This document shows positions 45,091-55,764 of a DNA stretch of 64,000 bases, in pieces. The translations under genes and the position numbers were made by a program. The notes beneath the pieces are model-generated. The model did no database searches. It had not been told where the DNA came from and saw only the letters and a list, made by a program, of their open reading frames with translations. The stretch lies in contig JAGFNQ010000194.1 in the NCBI GenBank assembly GCA_024364735.1, positions 186,001 to 250,000 on the forward strand. Reading direction: 5' to 3'. The stretch is from Boesenbergia rotunda (taxonomy: Eukaryota > Streptophyta > Magnoliopsida > Zingiberales > Zingiberaceae). The first letter of the stretch is position 1. Each line of letters opens with the position of its first letter.

Positions 45091-47909
45091 TCAGCAACTC
45101 ACAACCATAATCACATAGGCTAAAGGTGATGAAGATGAGAATATCTGCAGATACACCAACTTACAACAAATATACGTTTTCCACCAAAAATCATAATCAC
45201 ATGGGATTAGTAAAGTATACTTCTTCATAATTCCATTTTCATCTAACAGAATAATCGCTGCCATGTGTGCCCGATACGTATCCATCTTTACCTCTTTTTC
45301 ATAATTCCATATTTCATCATCATCAAGTGCCAGACACTCAATCCACAAACAAGTAAAAACACCACAATCGAGTGTCTCGCCTTGGTGACGACACTTTGTT
45401 TTTGTTTCTGTTATTTTCCAAATGTCAAAGCCTGAGAAATTTTTCATGTATCCAGCCAAAACTTCTGCCTGCAAATATTGATTCAGCTGTGAAATTTAAG
45501 TTTTAAGAGTTATTGAAATACAAATGATGAAACTTACATAACTTTGGTTGTCCCGAAAGCAGCTGGATGAGGCTTGGAGTTCATGGTCTTGAATTTGCCT
45601 TCTCTTGTTGAATAGAATAACAGATACCAATGTCATCCATAGTTCAAGGGAAAAATAATATATCTGCATCTTGTAAATAAATTTTCATTGAGATGTTTTA
45701 ATTGATTCCTTGTCACTGAAGTAAGTTTTCCAACAAATTCTTCATACTCTCCCTTCCGCAGCAATCGATTATTCCTATGTCCTTCCAATTTATCAAGGAC
45801 TTCTCCCTATATGTAGAAATAGAGTCATATTTCTCATTGTAAACAAAAATTAAAGAATTCAATTGTAAGGTCAAAGAACACCACAAACCTGAACATCCAT
45901 GTCCATGCCAAAAATTTCAAACCCTTTCTTAACACTTTGCTTTCTCATTATTCTCATGTAATAATCAATAATTTCGGATCCAACTGGATTATGAAATAAG
46001 AATTCACAGAATTGGTGGCCATCAAGTACCACATTATCTTCCTCCCACACAACAACACTGTAAATTTGAAAATTTATATAATATTTCACTATAAAGGAAT
46101 AATATTCTAGAAAAGGAAACATGTACAAGATTAACATACTCCAACTTATCTCGAGAAAGATATTCTGTTACCATCTCTCGCTCTTCATCTGTTGTTTCTT
46201 CATATCCACAAAAATTTCTCTTTTCTCTAAATTTATTCATCACATCCGCAACAGCATCCCTTCCAATTGTGGCAACATCTATAGTCGTGTCTCCCTATGT
46301 AGATAGATTTAAGAACATAAGAATAAAATAGAAACACGGTTAACAACAAATAAATAAAATTAACTCTATTTTACCGATTCCAACACTATTGTGTCTACAA
46401 CTAATGCTAGCACCTCTTTGCCCGCCTTCCTCCTACGTTTAGGTGTTGTACTCGGTGGCGTAACATATATTTCAGCCTTTTTTTTCTTCATTCTGTCTGC
46501 CCTTGTCCTTACCGTCATTGCAATAGAGGACACAAATTGCTCTACTGATGCAATATTCTTTTCAACCGGCACTTCAACAAACCCAACAATTTCACCTTCA
46601 ATGGAGTCTTTAACTTCATCTCTCTTGTTCTCTTCTGACCCACTGATATCATCAATATGTGGTTGTGGCTCACCACCAAACTCTTTTGCCATTGGTTCAG
46701 TATTAGCCCAACTTATACCAGCAATCATTCCACCACATTTAACACATTCTGAACCCTGAAAAAATTACAAGATTCTTGTAGCAAATAAATATTTTCTCAA
46801 CTTCATTTAACAAAATACTTATTTATTGATAATATTACCGAAAAACTTGCTCGCCTTTGATGAAACAGTTTATCTTCATCCGAAAATGGTACAATGGACA
46901 ACACCTTTTCACAATTAAAATTAAAAGGTCACTACAATTCATCATATTTGAGTATGTCTACTATAAAATATGAACTTACTTTACTATAGTCAATGGCATT
47001 CAATAACCTCTCCACTAAATCAGGTTTGGTAGGTATCTTACTTTCCCCCCAACGGAACAACCTGGCAAAAGTATATAGCGAACGTACAACTCCAAGAGAA
47101 GGTATTCTTTCATATAACCATGCCTAAATAAATAAATTTATTAGTATAACAGAACAAAACATAATAAAAGCATACTAAAAAAACTCACCATCAATCCAAC
47201 AGTTGAACCATCTAAATACTTCTTTCTTCTAACATTTCCTTCACCCTTTCCAATATATTTCCAATATATTTCAAAATTTGGTTGTTCAAAAATCTATAAG
47301 CCGCATCTCCCCATGAATAATCAAAGAAGGTGGTCAGGTCATCAATGTATGGCATAATGAATCGAGGTGTTGAGTAGTTGGCCACAGGAAAAATGATACA
47401 ATTAAACACTAAACAAATAAACATCCTAACAAAATCATCCACATCTGAGTTACTCTCTGATCCAGCTAAAGAGGATAGTCTATCATAGATTACACTTCTG
47501 GTCACGTTGCTAACTTTCCCAGAGAAATACTGAGCAACGAATTTAGACTCCAAATTCACATCTAAATCAACTGGTTGCCCTGGATAACGCAAGCCAAGAA
47601 CAATGGAAAACTCTGGTGATGTAAAGGGAACAACAATGTTTTCACCAAACACAAATGAACGAGATTGCAACTGAAATCTTTTTAAAATTATATCAACTCT
47701 GGAACTGTTGATCGCCAATTTGGGCATCTTAAGTCATATACCAAATGGAGTGTTTTGAATACTCTCCTTTTGCTTATCAGTCATTTTCAGTCTCACTTCA
47801 TCCATTACAGCTCTAAAAAAGTAGGTGAACACCGAAACTGAGCTTTTTTCCCACTGTTAACCTCTTTAGCATCTTTGTTAATCTTTGTTTCTTTCCTAGT
47901 CTTCACCAT
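45091..47909 (-). pseudogene. ULP1-like cysteine protease (C48) of the MULE, multi-exon, broken
   Basis: Family role: ULP1 peptidases remove SUMO from proteins; Kaonashi MULEs carry diverged copies of unknown role. Minus-strand exons in order: about 47909-47130 (MVKTRKETKINKDAK, later FTSPEFSIVLGLRYPGQPVD and a C-terminal YLDGSTVGL), 47123-46980 (WLYERIPSLGVVRSLY, FARLFRWGESKIPTKPD), 46910-46840, 46756-46366 (acidic linker, GGEPQPHIDDISGSEENKR), 46295-46140, 46060-45890 (VVLDGHQFCEFLFHN), 45808-45550 (HWYLLFYSTREGKFKTM) and 45474-45091 (QGETLDCGVFTCLWIECLA). The catalytic His (HWYLL, 45630-45632) and Cys (DCG, 45364-45366) are present; the Asp position reads Asn (KTMNS). Damage: TGA at 45633-45635, a stop just above 47727 and frame breaks near 47850 and 47250. 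Confidence 0.8.
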
Positions 47910-48500
47910 CTTTGATTCTGTTCAACTCTTACTCAAAATATCCAACACAATTTTAGTATTTAGACCATAAAGTAAACTGAAAATTAATCAAGTAAATATT
48001 TGCCTACTTACAAACAATAAACATTCAATTTAATAATAATAGAAAAAATTTAATATCATCATTAAACATGAACAATTGCCTATTTATCTATAGAAATGTC
48101 AATTGCTGACAATTGCCTATTTACCTCCCTCTCACCACTTATCTATAATCAAGGAATTCTTAAATTTTTAAAGAATGATGCAAATAGTATTGATAAATTG
48201 AAATCTCATAGGAATAGTAACAATATACTCATAATAGGGTGAAGTTGTACTTAATCAATCACTAATCCTTTTTTAAACGAATAGGGAAATAAGAAAGATG
48301 ATAATTAGAGAGTTCTGACTTATAAATAAAAAATCTACAAAAATTGTCTGACTTCAACTCTATCTCCGGCGACAAAGCTTGATTCAGTCTCCTCGTCGGT
48401 GGGTTGATGGATTTACACGGCTATAATCTTGCTTCACATTGTGTCGGGAAGAAATGGGGGAGAGGGAAATGGTCGACTTGCCTTGATTCGTTGGTTAGGG
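47910..48500 (-). other. Upstream region of the ULP1 gene, no gene seen
   Basis: AT-rich, then increasingly GC-rich towards the TIR. It is the place for the promoter and 5' UTR of the ULP1 gene. I see no coding frame. Confidence 0.4.
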
Positions 48501-48514
48501 TTTACTAGATTAAG

Positions 48515-48710
48515 TCGTCAAGAAATCTGGGAAGAAGGAAATTGAGGAGAGGAAGCTGGCTTGATTTCACCGGTGAAAGACACCGAGAATGTGTCGTCAA
48601 GAAATCGCGGGAGAAGGAAATTGAGGAGAGGAAGCTGGCTTGATTTCGCCGGTGAAGGACGCCGAAAATGTGTCGGGAAGAAAACATGGGAAAATGAAAC
48701 TGCGGGAGAA
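48515..48710 (-). repeat. 79-bp tandem repeat near the right MULE end
   Basis: aattgaggagaggaagctgg starts at 48540 and again at 48619, with gtcaagaaatc or gtcgggaagaaa words before each. About 2.5 copies. Confidence 0.85.
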
Positions 48711-48739
48711 GAAATGCGGGAAAACCAAATGCGGGAAAA

Positions 48740-48893
48740 GTAAGAAGGATATATTAATAAATTTATGTATTGTGAAGTTAAAACTAAAAAATAGAGACTT
48801 AAAACATTTATTTCCTTATCTGGGGTGCGGACACAAAGACAATTTTTGAATTAGAGATTTATCTCTAATTTCCCGTTTCGGGATCAGTAAAAT
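48740..48893 (-). repeat. Right terminal inverted repeat of the MULE
   Basis: Partner of 10896-11050 in inverted orientation. The outer end lies at the tttcccgtttcggg motif. It ends about 150 bp before the start codon of the cytochrome reductase gene. Confidence 0.7.
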
Positions 48894-49044
48894 GGCCAAA
48901 TGCTAGTTGCTTTTACAGTTCGATCTCGAGTGGTTTCCTTGATCGCCGGATGACCGTAGAAAAAGCAACCTCTTTTCCATGCAGACTATTTCTTTTTTGC
49001 TCTTTCTCTTCTCACCTAATCGATCGTTTTGACTGTGGCCAGAT

Positions 49045-50846
49045 ATGGCAACTGGATCCGCCGCCGCCGGATCAGGTCTGTTCAACTTCCTCCGGCCGCG
49101 CCTCCGACCCCAACCAACGGACGTCGCTGCCGCAGCCACTTGGGGTGTGGCTGCCACCGTCACCGCCCTCTGGCTCATCCAGGTTCAGAAGATCCTCGAT
49201 AGTATTTTTCTCTTTGCTATCCATTCACCCTAGAACTTGTTGAGCGTTGTCCTCGGAGTAATTATTATGCTGGCAGTTTTCTTCATGTTCTGCTCTCGTA
49301 GCAGATCTGCTGTGTCTTCGGATTTAGTCGTTCTCTTAAGACTTGCTTGGAATAAGAGGATTTCAGGGAACTAGAATCATAACTCCGTAGTTGATATATA
49401 TTTCTCTGTTTGGGAATAGGGGTGGGGAGCTGGGATTCCCATTTCTTAAGATTAGGGTTCATTGCTGAAAAAGCTTTGCCTTTTTATGCTAGGGTTTACC
49501 TGCAATGCTTGACATTTGTGATTAAGCAAAATATCATACAATAGACCTTAATGGGTGAGAAAAGCTGGAAATCTAAGATGCTGAAAAGGATTTCTGGAGG
49601 CCTCCAATGCTATGGTGCGATAGTAAGTGGTGGGACTCCCTAGGCTTTGAATCTGACACATTATATCTTAGGAGTTGGATCATAAGAGCTAGATACCTGA
49701 ATTGCCAAAAAAAATAAAATAAAAAGGATTTATGGAGAGCTGATGTATTAATCTTTTTTGAAGAAGAAGAAGAAAGGAACGTGAAAGCAATTGGCAGATC
49801 TATAACGATTGAAATATGCTATATGCTCTATACACGAGTTGTATATTCTCGATTTCATGAATGTGAGCATGATAGAATATAGATAGTTGAGATTAGAATG
49901 CAACAACAAGCACAAGCTCCAAGCAATGCATTCCTACATTCCTATTAGGAAGATGGGGAAGGGCACATAAAGTTGTAAGTGATCTGAGCCAAACCATGCT
50001 TGTCTCTTTATGTCGTCAAGATTAGAAACAAGTTCAAGCTTGTTTATAAAAATTTCATCAAGCATGAGAGGAACTCAATATTTTACCAAGCTTAAGTAGA
50101 GATAAGGTCAATGTTACAATTTTATTAACACGTCAATACCATAAATGAAGTTTATATTACTTTCTCATTTTTAACATACTATAAATAATTTGGAATTAGA
50201 AAATTTATAAGGCATCAAGAAATAATAAACATAAATACTATCATAAGTTTGAATTGTTTGTTGCTTTTAGATGAACGAACTAAGTTCGCTAATATTCAAG
50301 TTTATTTATTTTGTATATTTTTTATATTGAATGAATGTAAATAAGCACTTATCTAGCCAAATATTGAGCTTGTCATGAACATTTGTTCATTTACAGTTGT
50401 GAGCACCATCGATGCAAGTGGTGGGCAAGTCATGTCATGATTTCATCGTTTTCATTCTTTAAATGGACCGACACTAGCCCAATTAAACGAATTGTTTGTG
50501 GGGAGGACCACGTATATTTTTTTGAAGTTGTGCTCATGTTTTCAACCACCAGTAGTATTGCAATTTATATTGGGCAACCAGCTAAGGATGAGAAGATGAT
50601 CAGTGGACTCTAGGGTTCATCATAAGACGTTTGGAGTTCACAATGATCCCAATATGAGCTAGGAATGCCTAGTGTATAGTTTATTGGACAATACTTGTTT
50701 GCTTTACAGTTATTATTATTTGGAACTTTTTTTTCTTATCTTTTCAAGGTATTTCATTCCTGTTTAATCATTAGATCTTCCCATCTTTGCAGCCTTTCGA
50801 TTGGTTGAAGAAGCAACTTTTTGAAAAACCAGAGTCTGAGAGCTAA
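49045..50846 (+). CDS. Ubiquinol-cytochrome c reductase complex small (6.7 kDa-type) subunit, 63 aa
   Basis: Small one-helix subunit of mitochondrial complex III in the inner membrane. Exon 1 is 49045-49182 and starts MATGSAAAGSGLFNFLRPRL, followed by RPQPTD and a hydrophobic helix (VAAAATWGVAATVTALWLIQ, residues about 27-46). Exon 2 is 50793-50846 and encodes PFDWLKKQLFEKPESES and the stop. Splice sites are consensus (CAG|GT at 49182, TTTGCAG before 50793) and the join keeps phase 0. Length and the LRP...PTD...WLIQPFDW order match the plant family. Nothing is broken. The 1.6-kb intron has no recognisable element. The gene begins just outside the MULE end, so its promoter must lie within about 150 bp or overlap the MULE terminus. 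Confidence 0.88.
49183..50792 (+). other. Intron of the cytochrome reductase subunit gene
   Basis: 1,610 bp, GT at 49183 and AG at 50791-50792. AT-rich with no repeat or open frame supported; the open stretch at 50383-50613 has no family resemblance. Confidence 0.85.
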
Positions 50847-51732
50847 TCAAAGACTTGTCTGAATAAGAAGTTAGTCCGAAGCATTATGAACTTTTATTTT
50901 TGCACAATGAATGACTATTAAGATTGTAACCCCTAAGGGACGGCTGTTTTTTTTCCCAATGAATGACTAGTGTTTCTCCAAAAAAAAATTAAAGTGCTCT
51001 TAGTCTCTTTTATTCTCATCGGATCATTTGAGTTATATCCGATGGCCTAAACAGTCGCCTATATCGTCTTCGATGGCCACTGCAAGATCACCAGCTACAG
51101 ATGAATGAATTGCAAACTCGGCATCAGTGACAGACCAAAGGATGTAGCAGGCGGCAGGCACAACAGACGAACGGCAGAGAGCACACCTGAACAACTCAAG
51201 CAGAGATGAGCCTGGTAAGCATCCAGGGAGCCAACGGTGTGGTGTCGATACAGGCAGAGAGGACTGGAGATAGTTTGATGGGAAATGCATTTGGGAATTT
51301 CTTCTATAAATGGGGTACCTTTTGAATAATTAGAAACTATAGAACATTCACTCTTTCACCGGGAATAAAAGAAACCCCAAGAACACTATCTTGTTATCGT
51401 CTAAGCTCTCAAAACAATAATACAGTAACGTAACTAACAACAGATGATTTGCAAGCAACTAAACATAAAATTGGGAGATAGTCGAGTAGTACAATGCTTC
51501 TTGTAAGCATCCAGATTACAAGGAAATAACGTCGCAAGTTAACGCTGGTTGCGACTTGAAGATTAGATCATCACATGGTAGCTTTCTGAGGAAAACTCAC
51601 AATTACTGGCAACTTAATTTTTAGTAATTTGATTGTGCACGAAATGTTACAGAAATTGACGAACACAAGATGAGTGCGCCATATAAATAGCTAATTAGTG
51701 GCGGAAAAAGAAAAGGTTGAGGTGGTAGTTCT
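50847..51732. other. Region between convergent genes: 3' UTRs, no further gene supported
   Basis: Downstream of the reductase gene stop (+) and downstream of the minus-strand gene stop at 51733. Poly-A-prone sequence (aaaaaaaaatt near 50985). 51020-51290 has somewhat higher GC and an 85-codon minus frame without recognisable motif. Confidence 0.45.
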
Positions 51733-52799
51733 TCACGACTTATCTGTTTTCGTGATGAAGTTGCAGGTGGAGTATATGGAAGCTGCAGCGGCCCACACCG
51801 CATATTTCAGGTCCAAAGACTCAGGTGTATTAAATTCACTGTGAAGCAAAAAAATCATAAACAAGAATAAATAAAGAAGGCAGATGAATCAGATTCTGTA
51901 CGTATCAGAAGAGCTAAAACACAAGATTACAAATTTTCACATCAAGCAAATGGAAAAAAAAACAAACCGCAACTTAATTAACCTTTGAATGCATCTTTCA
52001 ACTAGCATAAACTAATGTTTCCTTAGCGTAGGAAGGCAATGTATCATGGAAGTTGAAGCCTATCTGAGAGCACTTGTATTTATAAAATACACAACAGTAG
52101 ATTACTTGTATTTTCATTGACAATATTTTATAACAAAGTAACCATCAAAGCAATCCATTTCAAAGAGAAAAGTTTGGATCTACCATTCAGTGTTTTAAAT
52201 AATTTTTCTCTATAAAAAGAAAAATTTACACCCTCTAAGGAAAATTTCACTATTATCTATTATGTAAGTTTTACTTGATTGTTTTGACTCGATCATTTTC
52301 ATTTGACTACAATTTGGCCACATATTTTGTATAATGGATTGCCTAAACTATATATTTAGACCATCTTGATTACAAACTTAACCACTTATACACCAAATGA
52401 TCCCGTAAACTGTATTACAGCATGCAATCGAGACCATTCAGATCATCTTATCTTCGATGAAGAATGCTAAAGAACAATTTCTCTTAAAACAATATGATGA
52501 ATGTGGTTCTGGACAAGAAACAGAATAATAAAGATATAAACAAAAACAGTATCAATATAATACCATACTAAAAATTGTAAGTTTTGCATAGGAAAATTCA
52601 TTTTATTTACTTGGTTGGCAAGTACATATAGGAGATTTGATGAGTGCATTAGTAATCTACGTTTTGGAGCTAAATACTTTTAAAAAGCAAACCTTGGATT
52701 GCCCGCTGAAGTTAAATGTGAAGAACCAGATGAGCCGGCAAACTTAAGGCCGTTCTCACAGTGCAGTTGTATTTCTTGAACTTGTTTTAACCAATTCTC
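51733..52799 (-). CDS. Last two exons of an unrecognised minus-strand gene
   Basis: Exon A, 52693-52799, is bounded by an AG acceptor (CCTCCAG) and a GT donor and encodes ENWLKQVQEIQLHCENGL, then KFAGSSGSSHLTSAGNP. Exon B, 51733-51838, has a TTCACAG acceptor and encodes SEFNTPESLDLKYAVWAAAA, then SIYSTCNFITKTDKS and TGA. The phases match (AG|T forms a Ser codon across the junction), which is strong support for a real gene. I cannot name the family. Exons further upstream are not in the 290 bp before the retrotransposon at 53090, so the element probably sits in an intron or cut the gene. The intron between the two exons is 854 bp. Confidence 0.6.
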
Positions 52800-53089
52800 C
52801 TGGAGGACAAGACAAATATTATCCACAAAAGATCCATGAGTGAAGAATAAATTTTTGAAATCAAATGTTCAAAAAAGAAGTTCAGAGTTATGGAAAAGCT
52901 TCCTCCATGATTGATTATGGAAAAGCTTGATAAATACCTAACTATAGTTCAGAGTTAAAATAATTGAATGAAAGATAATCTCTTTTAATTTGTAAATTGT
53001 TTTATCTCAACTATAAAAAAATGTTGCTTTGTACTCAATCTATTTAAAGACTTGCCCCGCTAAGGCAGTGAAATTTGGCAGCTTAGTTA
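52800..53089. other. Probable intron remnant of the minus-strand gene, no feature
   Basis: AT-rich, no exon found; ends at the start of the LTR. Confidence 0.4.
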
Positions 53090-54043
53090 TGTTGAGGCAA
53101 TCGGCCCTTAAATGATTGGAAGATCATGGTTTTGATGTGTAGGCGAATATGTTCAAAGTTAGAGTGTTATGTTGTATTTGATATGTGTGATTGAGTTTGC
53201 AGGACTTGGAGAATCACACATGGTGGACATATCCGAGGGACGAGAGCCGAGGGAGGAGAGCTCCAAGGGCAAGCTGGGAAGTGGACTTCAAGGGCACACG
53301 TGAAGGGTGGCATGGAGGCAAGCCAAGGGAAGGCTTGCGTGCGCATTCGAGGGACGATAGCCAGAGGAAGAGGACTTCAAGGGGCGAGCCAAGGGAGCAG
53401 ACCTGAAGGCACACGCGAAGGAGAAGGTCCGGAGTGGCTGGAACTAAGCTGGGAGGCAGGGCAGTCGACTGGCCCAGAGGCAGTCGACTGCCAAAACCCA
53501 CAGAAAGTTCGCAGCTTCGGACCAGTCGACTGGCCTTGGGGCAGTCGACTGGTATACCCCGAAACTAGCCGTTGGCTAGCTGTTTACTAGCCGTTGGCCA
53601 GCATTTATTGCTGGACCAGTCGACTGCCCTCGGGGCAGTCGACTGGTGCGGGCTGGACAGGTTGCGAATCTGTCCTGTTCACCTATAAAAGGAGCACGTT
53701 TTGTACGTGTACAGTACGGTTCCGTACAGTAACGAAGTGCTGCCAAATTGTAGAGTGTTTTCTTGCTTCCTCCACTGTATTTCTGCATCTGTAAAGAGGA
53801 AGATCTTGCTGTAAAGGTTTCTCCACCTCAAGGAGACTTTTCGATAGTGAAAAGTGGTGCTCGCGGCGTGGATCCTTGGACTAGTCACCCATCTGGGTGG
53901 ATACCAAGTAACTGATAAGTGTTAGCATTGCCTCTGTTTCTTTTACATATTATTTCCGCTGCGCTAACAACTCTGTAGAGATCAAGATTCGTGAAAAAGT
54001 GCATTCACCCCCCCCCCCTCTGCACGCCTAAATCGATCCATCA
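53090..54043 (+). repeat. 5' LTR of the SIRE-like element
   Basis: TGTTGAGGCAATCGG to AATCGATCCATCA, 954 bp. It holds three paired CAGTCGACTG palindromes (53460-53492, 53522-53552, 53616-53646), a TATA box and a C9-10 run near the 3' end (about 54007). It is related to the solo LTR at 973-1940. Confidence 0.9.
53684..53691 (+). promoter_or_regulatory. TATA box of the LTR promoter
   Basis: TATAAAAG in cacctataaaaggagcacg. It is followed 25-40 bp later by tacagtacggttccgtacag, the likely region of the transcript start. The same place in the solo LTR (near 1574) reads ctatttaaaggagctc. Confidence 0.6.
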
Positions 54044-54044
54044 A

Positions 54045-54058
54045 TTGGTATCAGAGCG
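54045..54058 (+). other. Primer binding site (initiator-Met tRNA)
   Basis: TTGGTATCAGAGCG two bases after the LTR end; the same site recurs at 59989-60002 in copy 2. Confidence 0.9.
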
Positions 54059-54102
54059 AAGTGCGTTTTGGAAGATCTAACAATCAACCAGAATAAATTG
54101 TA

Positions 54103-55758
54103 ATGGCGTTTCAAGAGGGATACTCCACCGCACGACCTCCGTTCTTCGACGGGAACGACTTCACCTACTGGAAAGGTCGAATGCAATACTACCTTATGAA
54201 TGACATAGAAAATTGGATAAGTGTTGCAGATGGCTTCGAGGCGCCCATCGATGAAAGAGGAGACCCAACACCGATGAGATCATGGTCGAAGGAGGTGATG
54301 AAAAGGGCGCAGTCTAATGTCAAGGCCACCACCACATTGAAATGCGGGCTCTCGAAGGAGCAACTGAACAAGGTGGGGTCATTCAAGAGCGCCAAGGAAC
54401 TATGGGACAAGTTGGTTGAACTGAACAAGGGGTCCAACAAGTCCAGAAGAGCCAAGAAGGACCTTCTAGTGGCTCAACTGCAATTCCTGTCCATGAAGAG
54501 CAACGAAACCGTCAGTCAGCTACATGGAAGGGTGAAAGAAGTAATAAATGAGCTCCATGTGATTGGAGAGAAAATAGAGAACCGGGACATCGTCAGGTAC
54601 GTCCTACAAGCATTCCCTAGGACCACCCTGTGGGCATCCATGGTTGATGCTTACAAGGTATCGAGGGACTTATCTTTAGTTAAATTAGACGATCTCTTTT
54701 GTGAATTTGAACTGCACGAGCAAGCTAACATTACGGCCAAAGAGAAAGGTATTGCTTTTGTTGCAGAAAAGGAAAAGAAGAAGAGGAAGGAGAAGAAGAA
54801 GGTGATCTACTCATCGTCATTGGACTCAGAGGAGTCAAGCGCCTCTATGGATAGTAACCAAGAGGCTTTCATGGTAAGGAAATTTCGTAAAGCATTTAAA
54901 AGTTTTTCTAACAAGTCATATGCTAGGAAAGGGGCCAAAGGTAAAGGTAAGGCCAAGGACATAATCTGCTACAACTGTCACCAAGAGGGACATATGAAAA
55001 ACGAATGTCCCCAATTGAAGAAAAGGGATGACAAGAAGGAAGAGAAGAAGAAGAGCGACAAGAAGAAGTCAAAGGGAAAGGAGAAGGGAGCCACCAACCT
55101 CAAGGCAACTTGGGATGATCCCTCATCTTCAAAGGAAGAAGAAGAGCAAGTCTCACACTTCGCTCTCATGGCACAAGAGAACTCAGACTCATCAGACGAT
55201 GAACGAAGCTCAAGCAGCGAAGATGAGAGCTCCTCCACTTCATCATCAGAATCAGAAGCGTCGGTAAGTGAGGTATACCACTTACCCTCATCTACTTTGG
55301 TAAAGATTATATCTAGCACAAACATGGACTTAGCTAAGGCTAGAAGTAAAGTTAAGGACCTTAAGGAACAAATTGTCATGCTTAGAGTAGAAGTTATTAA
55401 ATTTAAAGATTTGCATGCTAGCTCTACCTCTTCACATGTTTCACATCTTGAAAATGAAAATAAGGAATTAAGGAAACAAGTAGATGACCTCACAAAGGCC
55501 CTTAGGAAATTCCAAGTAGGATCAAGTAACCTTGATATGATCATCAACAGTCAAAGGGTTGTGTATAACAAGGCCGGGTTGGATTATAGGCCTAAGACCA
55601 AGGAAGTAGCATTTGTTTCACTTACCGGTAGGATTGGTGCATCTAGGAGACTAGGGGCTAAGGGAACCACAAAGAAAGCATGGGTACCTAAGAAATTCCT
55701 AAATGATGCTTATGGATCAAAGATATGGGTACCAAAAGAGTGTGTTTTTCGTGTTTAG
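54103..55758 (+). CDS. Copia gag polyprotein, copy 1, 551 aa
   Basis: Particle protein. It starts MAFQEGYSTARPPFFDGNDF 45 bp after the primer site. UBN2-type gag at residues about 15-225 (SAKELWDKLVELNKGSNKS, RDIVRYVLQAFPRTTLWASM), a basic linker, then a CCHC knuckle CYNCHQEGHMKNEC starting at residue 289. A Lys/Glu-rich stretch, a Ser/Glu-rich acidic patch (about 355-395) and a coiled coil (about 400-470) follow, with C-terminal AWVPKKFLNDAYGSKIWVPK. The frame is intact. It ends in TAG at 55756-55758 and pol follows in the same frame. Confidence 0.93.
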   Translation: MAFQEGYSTARPPFFDGNDFTYWKGRMQYYLMNDIENWISVADGFEAPIDERGDPTPMRSWSKEVMKRAQSNVKATTTLKCGLSKEQLNKVGSFKSAKELWDKLVELNKGSNKSRRAKKDLLVAQLQFLSMKSNETVSQLHGRVKEVINELHVIGEKIENRDIVRYVLQAFPRTTLWASMVDAYKVSRDLSLVKLDDLFCEFELHEQANITAKEKGIAFVAEKEKKKRKEKKKVIYSSSLDSEESSASMDSNQEAFMVRKFRKAFKSFSNKSYARKGAKGKGKAKDIICYNCHQEGHMKNECPQLKKRDDKKEEKKKSDKKKSKGKEKGATNLKATWDDPSSSKEEEEQVSHFALMAQENSDSSDDERSSSSEDESSSTSSSESEASVSEVYHLPSSTLVKIISSTNMDLAKARSKVKDLKEQIVMLRVEVIKFKDLHASSTSSHVSHLENENKELRKQVDDLTKALRKFQVGSSNLDMIINSQRVVYNKAGLDYRPKTKEVAFVSLTGRIGASRRLGAKGTTKKAWVPKKFLNDAYGSKIWVPKECVFRV

Positions 55759-55764
55759 GTAAAA

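Larger units (their letters stand above)
10896..48893. mobile_element. Giant Mutator-like element (Kaonashi-type, MuDR transposase + ULP1), with nested insertions
   Basis: The two ends are long, diverged inverted repeats (see the TIR entries). Inside the left end is a plus-strand MuDR-family transposase pseudogene; inside the right end is a minus-strand ULP1-type cysteine protease pseudogene. Between them is an inverted 232-bp satellite. MULEs carrying ULP1 domains are known from plants (Kaonashi/KI-MULEs). Two LTR elements with clean 5-bp duplications interrupt the satellite; removing them leaves about 14.9 kb. No convincing 9-bp target duplication survives. The alternative, two unrelated MULE fragments facing each other, is made unlikely by the matching inverted arms at 15222-15542 and 44511-44810. 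Confidence 0.7.

Noticed and set aside
51033..51290. 85-codon minus-strand frame, Cys/Leu-rich, near the 3' end of the unrecognised gene
   Set aside because: No known motif, no splice sites that join it to the exons at 51733-52799 and it lies beyond their stop codon. More likely 3' UTR or chance.
54978..55547. 189-codon minus-strand frame (and its twin at 60912-61469)
   Set aside because: Antisense shadow of the gag acidic and lysine-rich region; conserved only because gag is.
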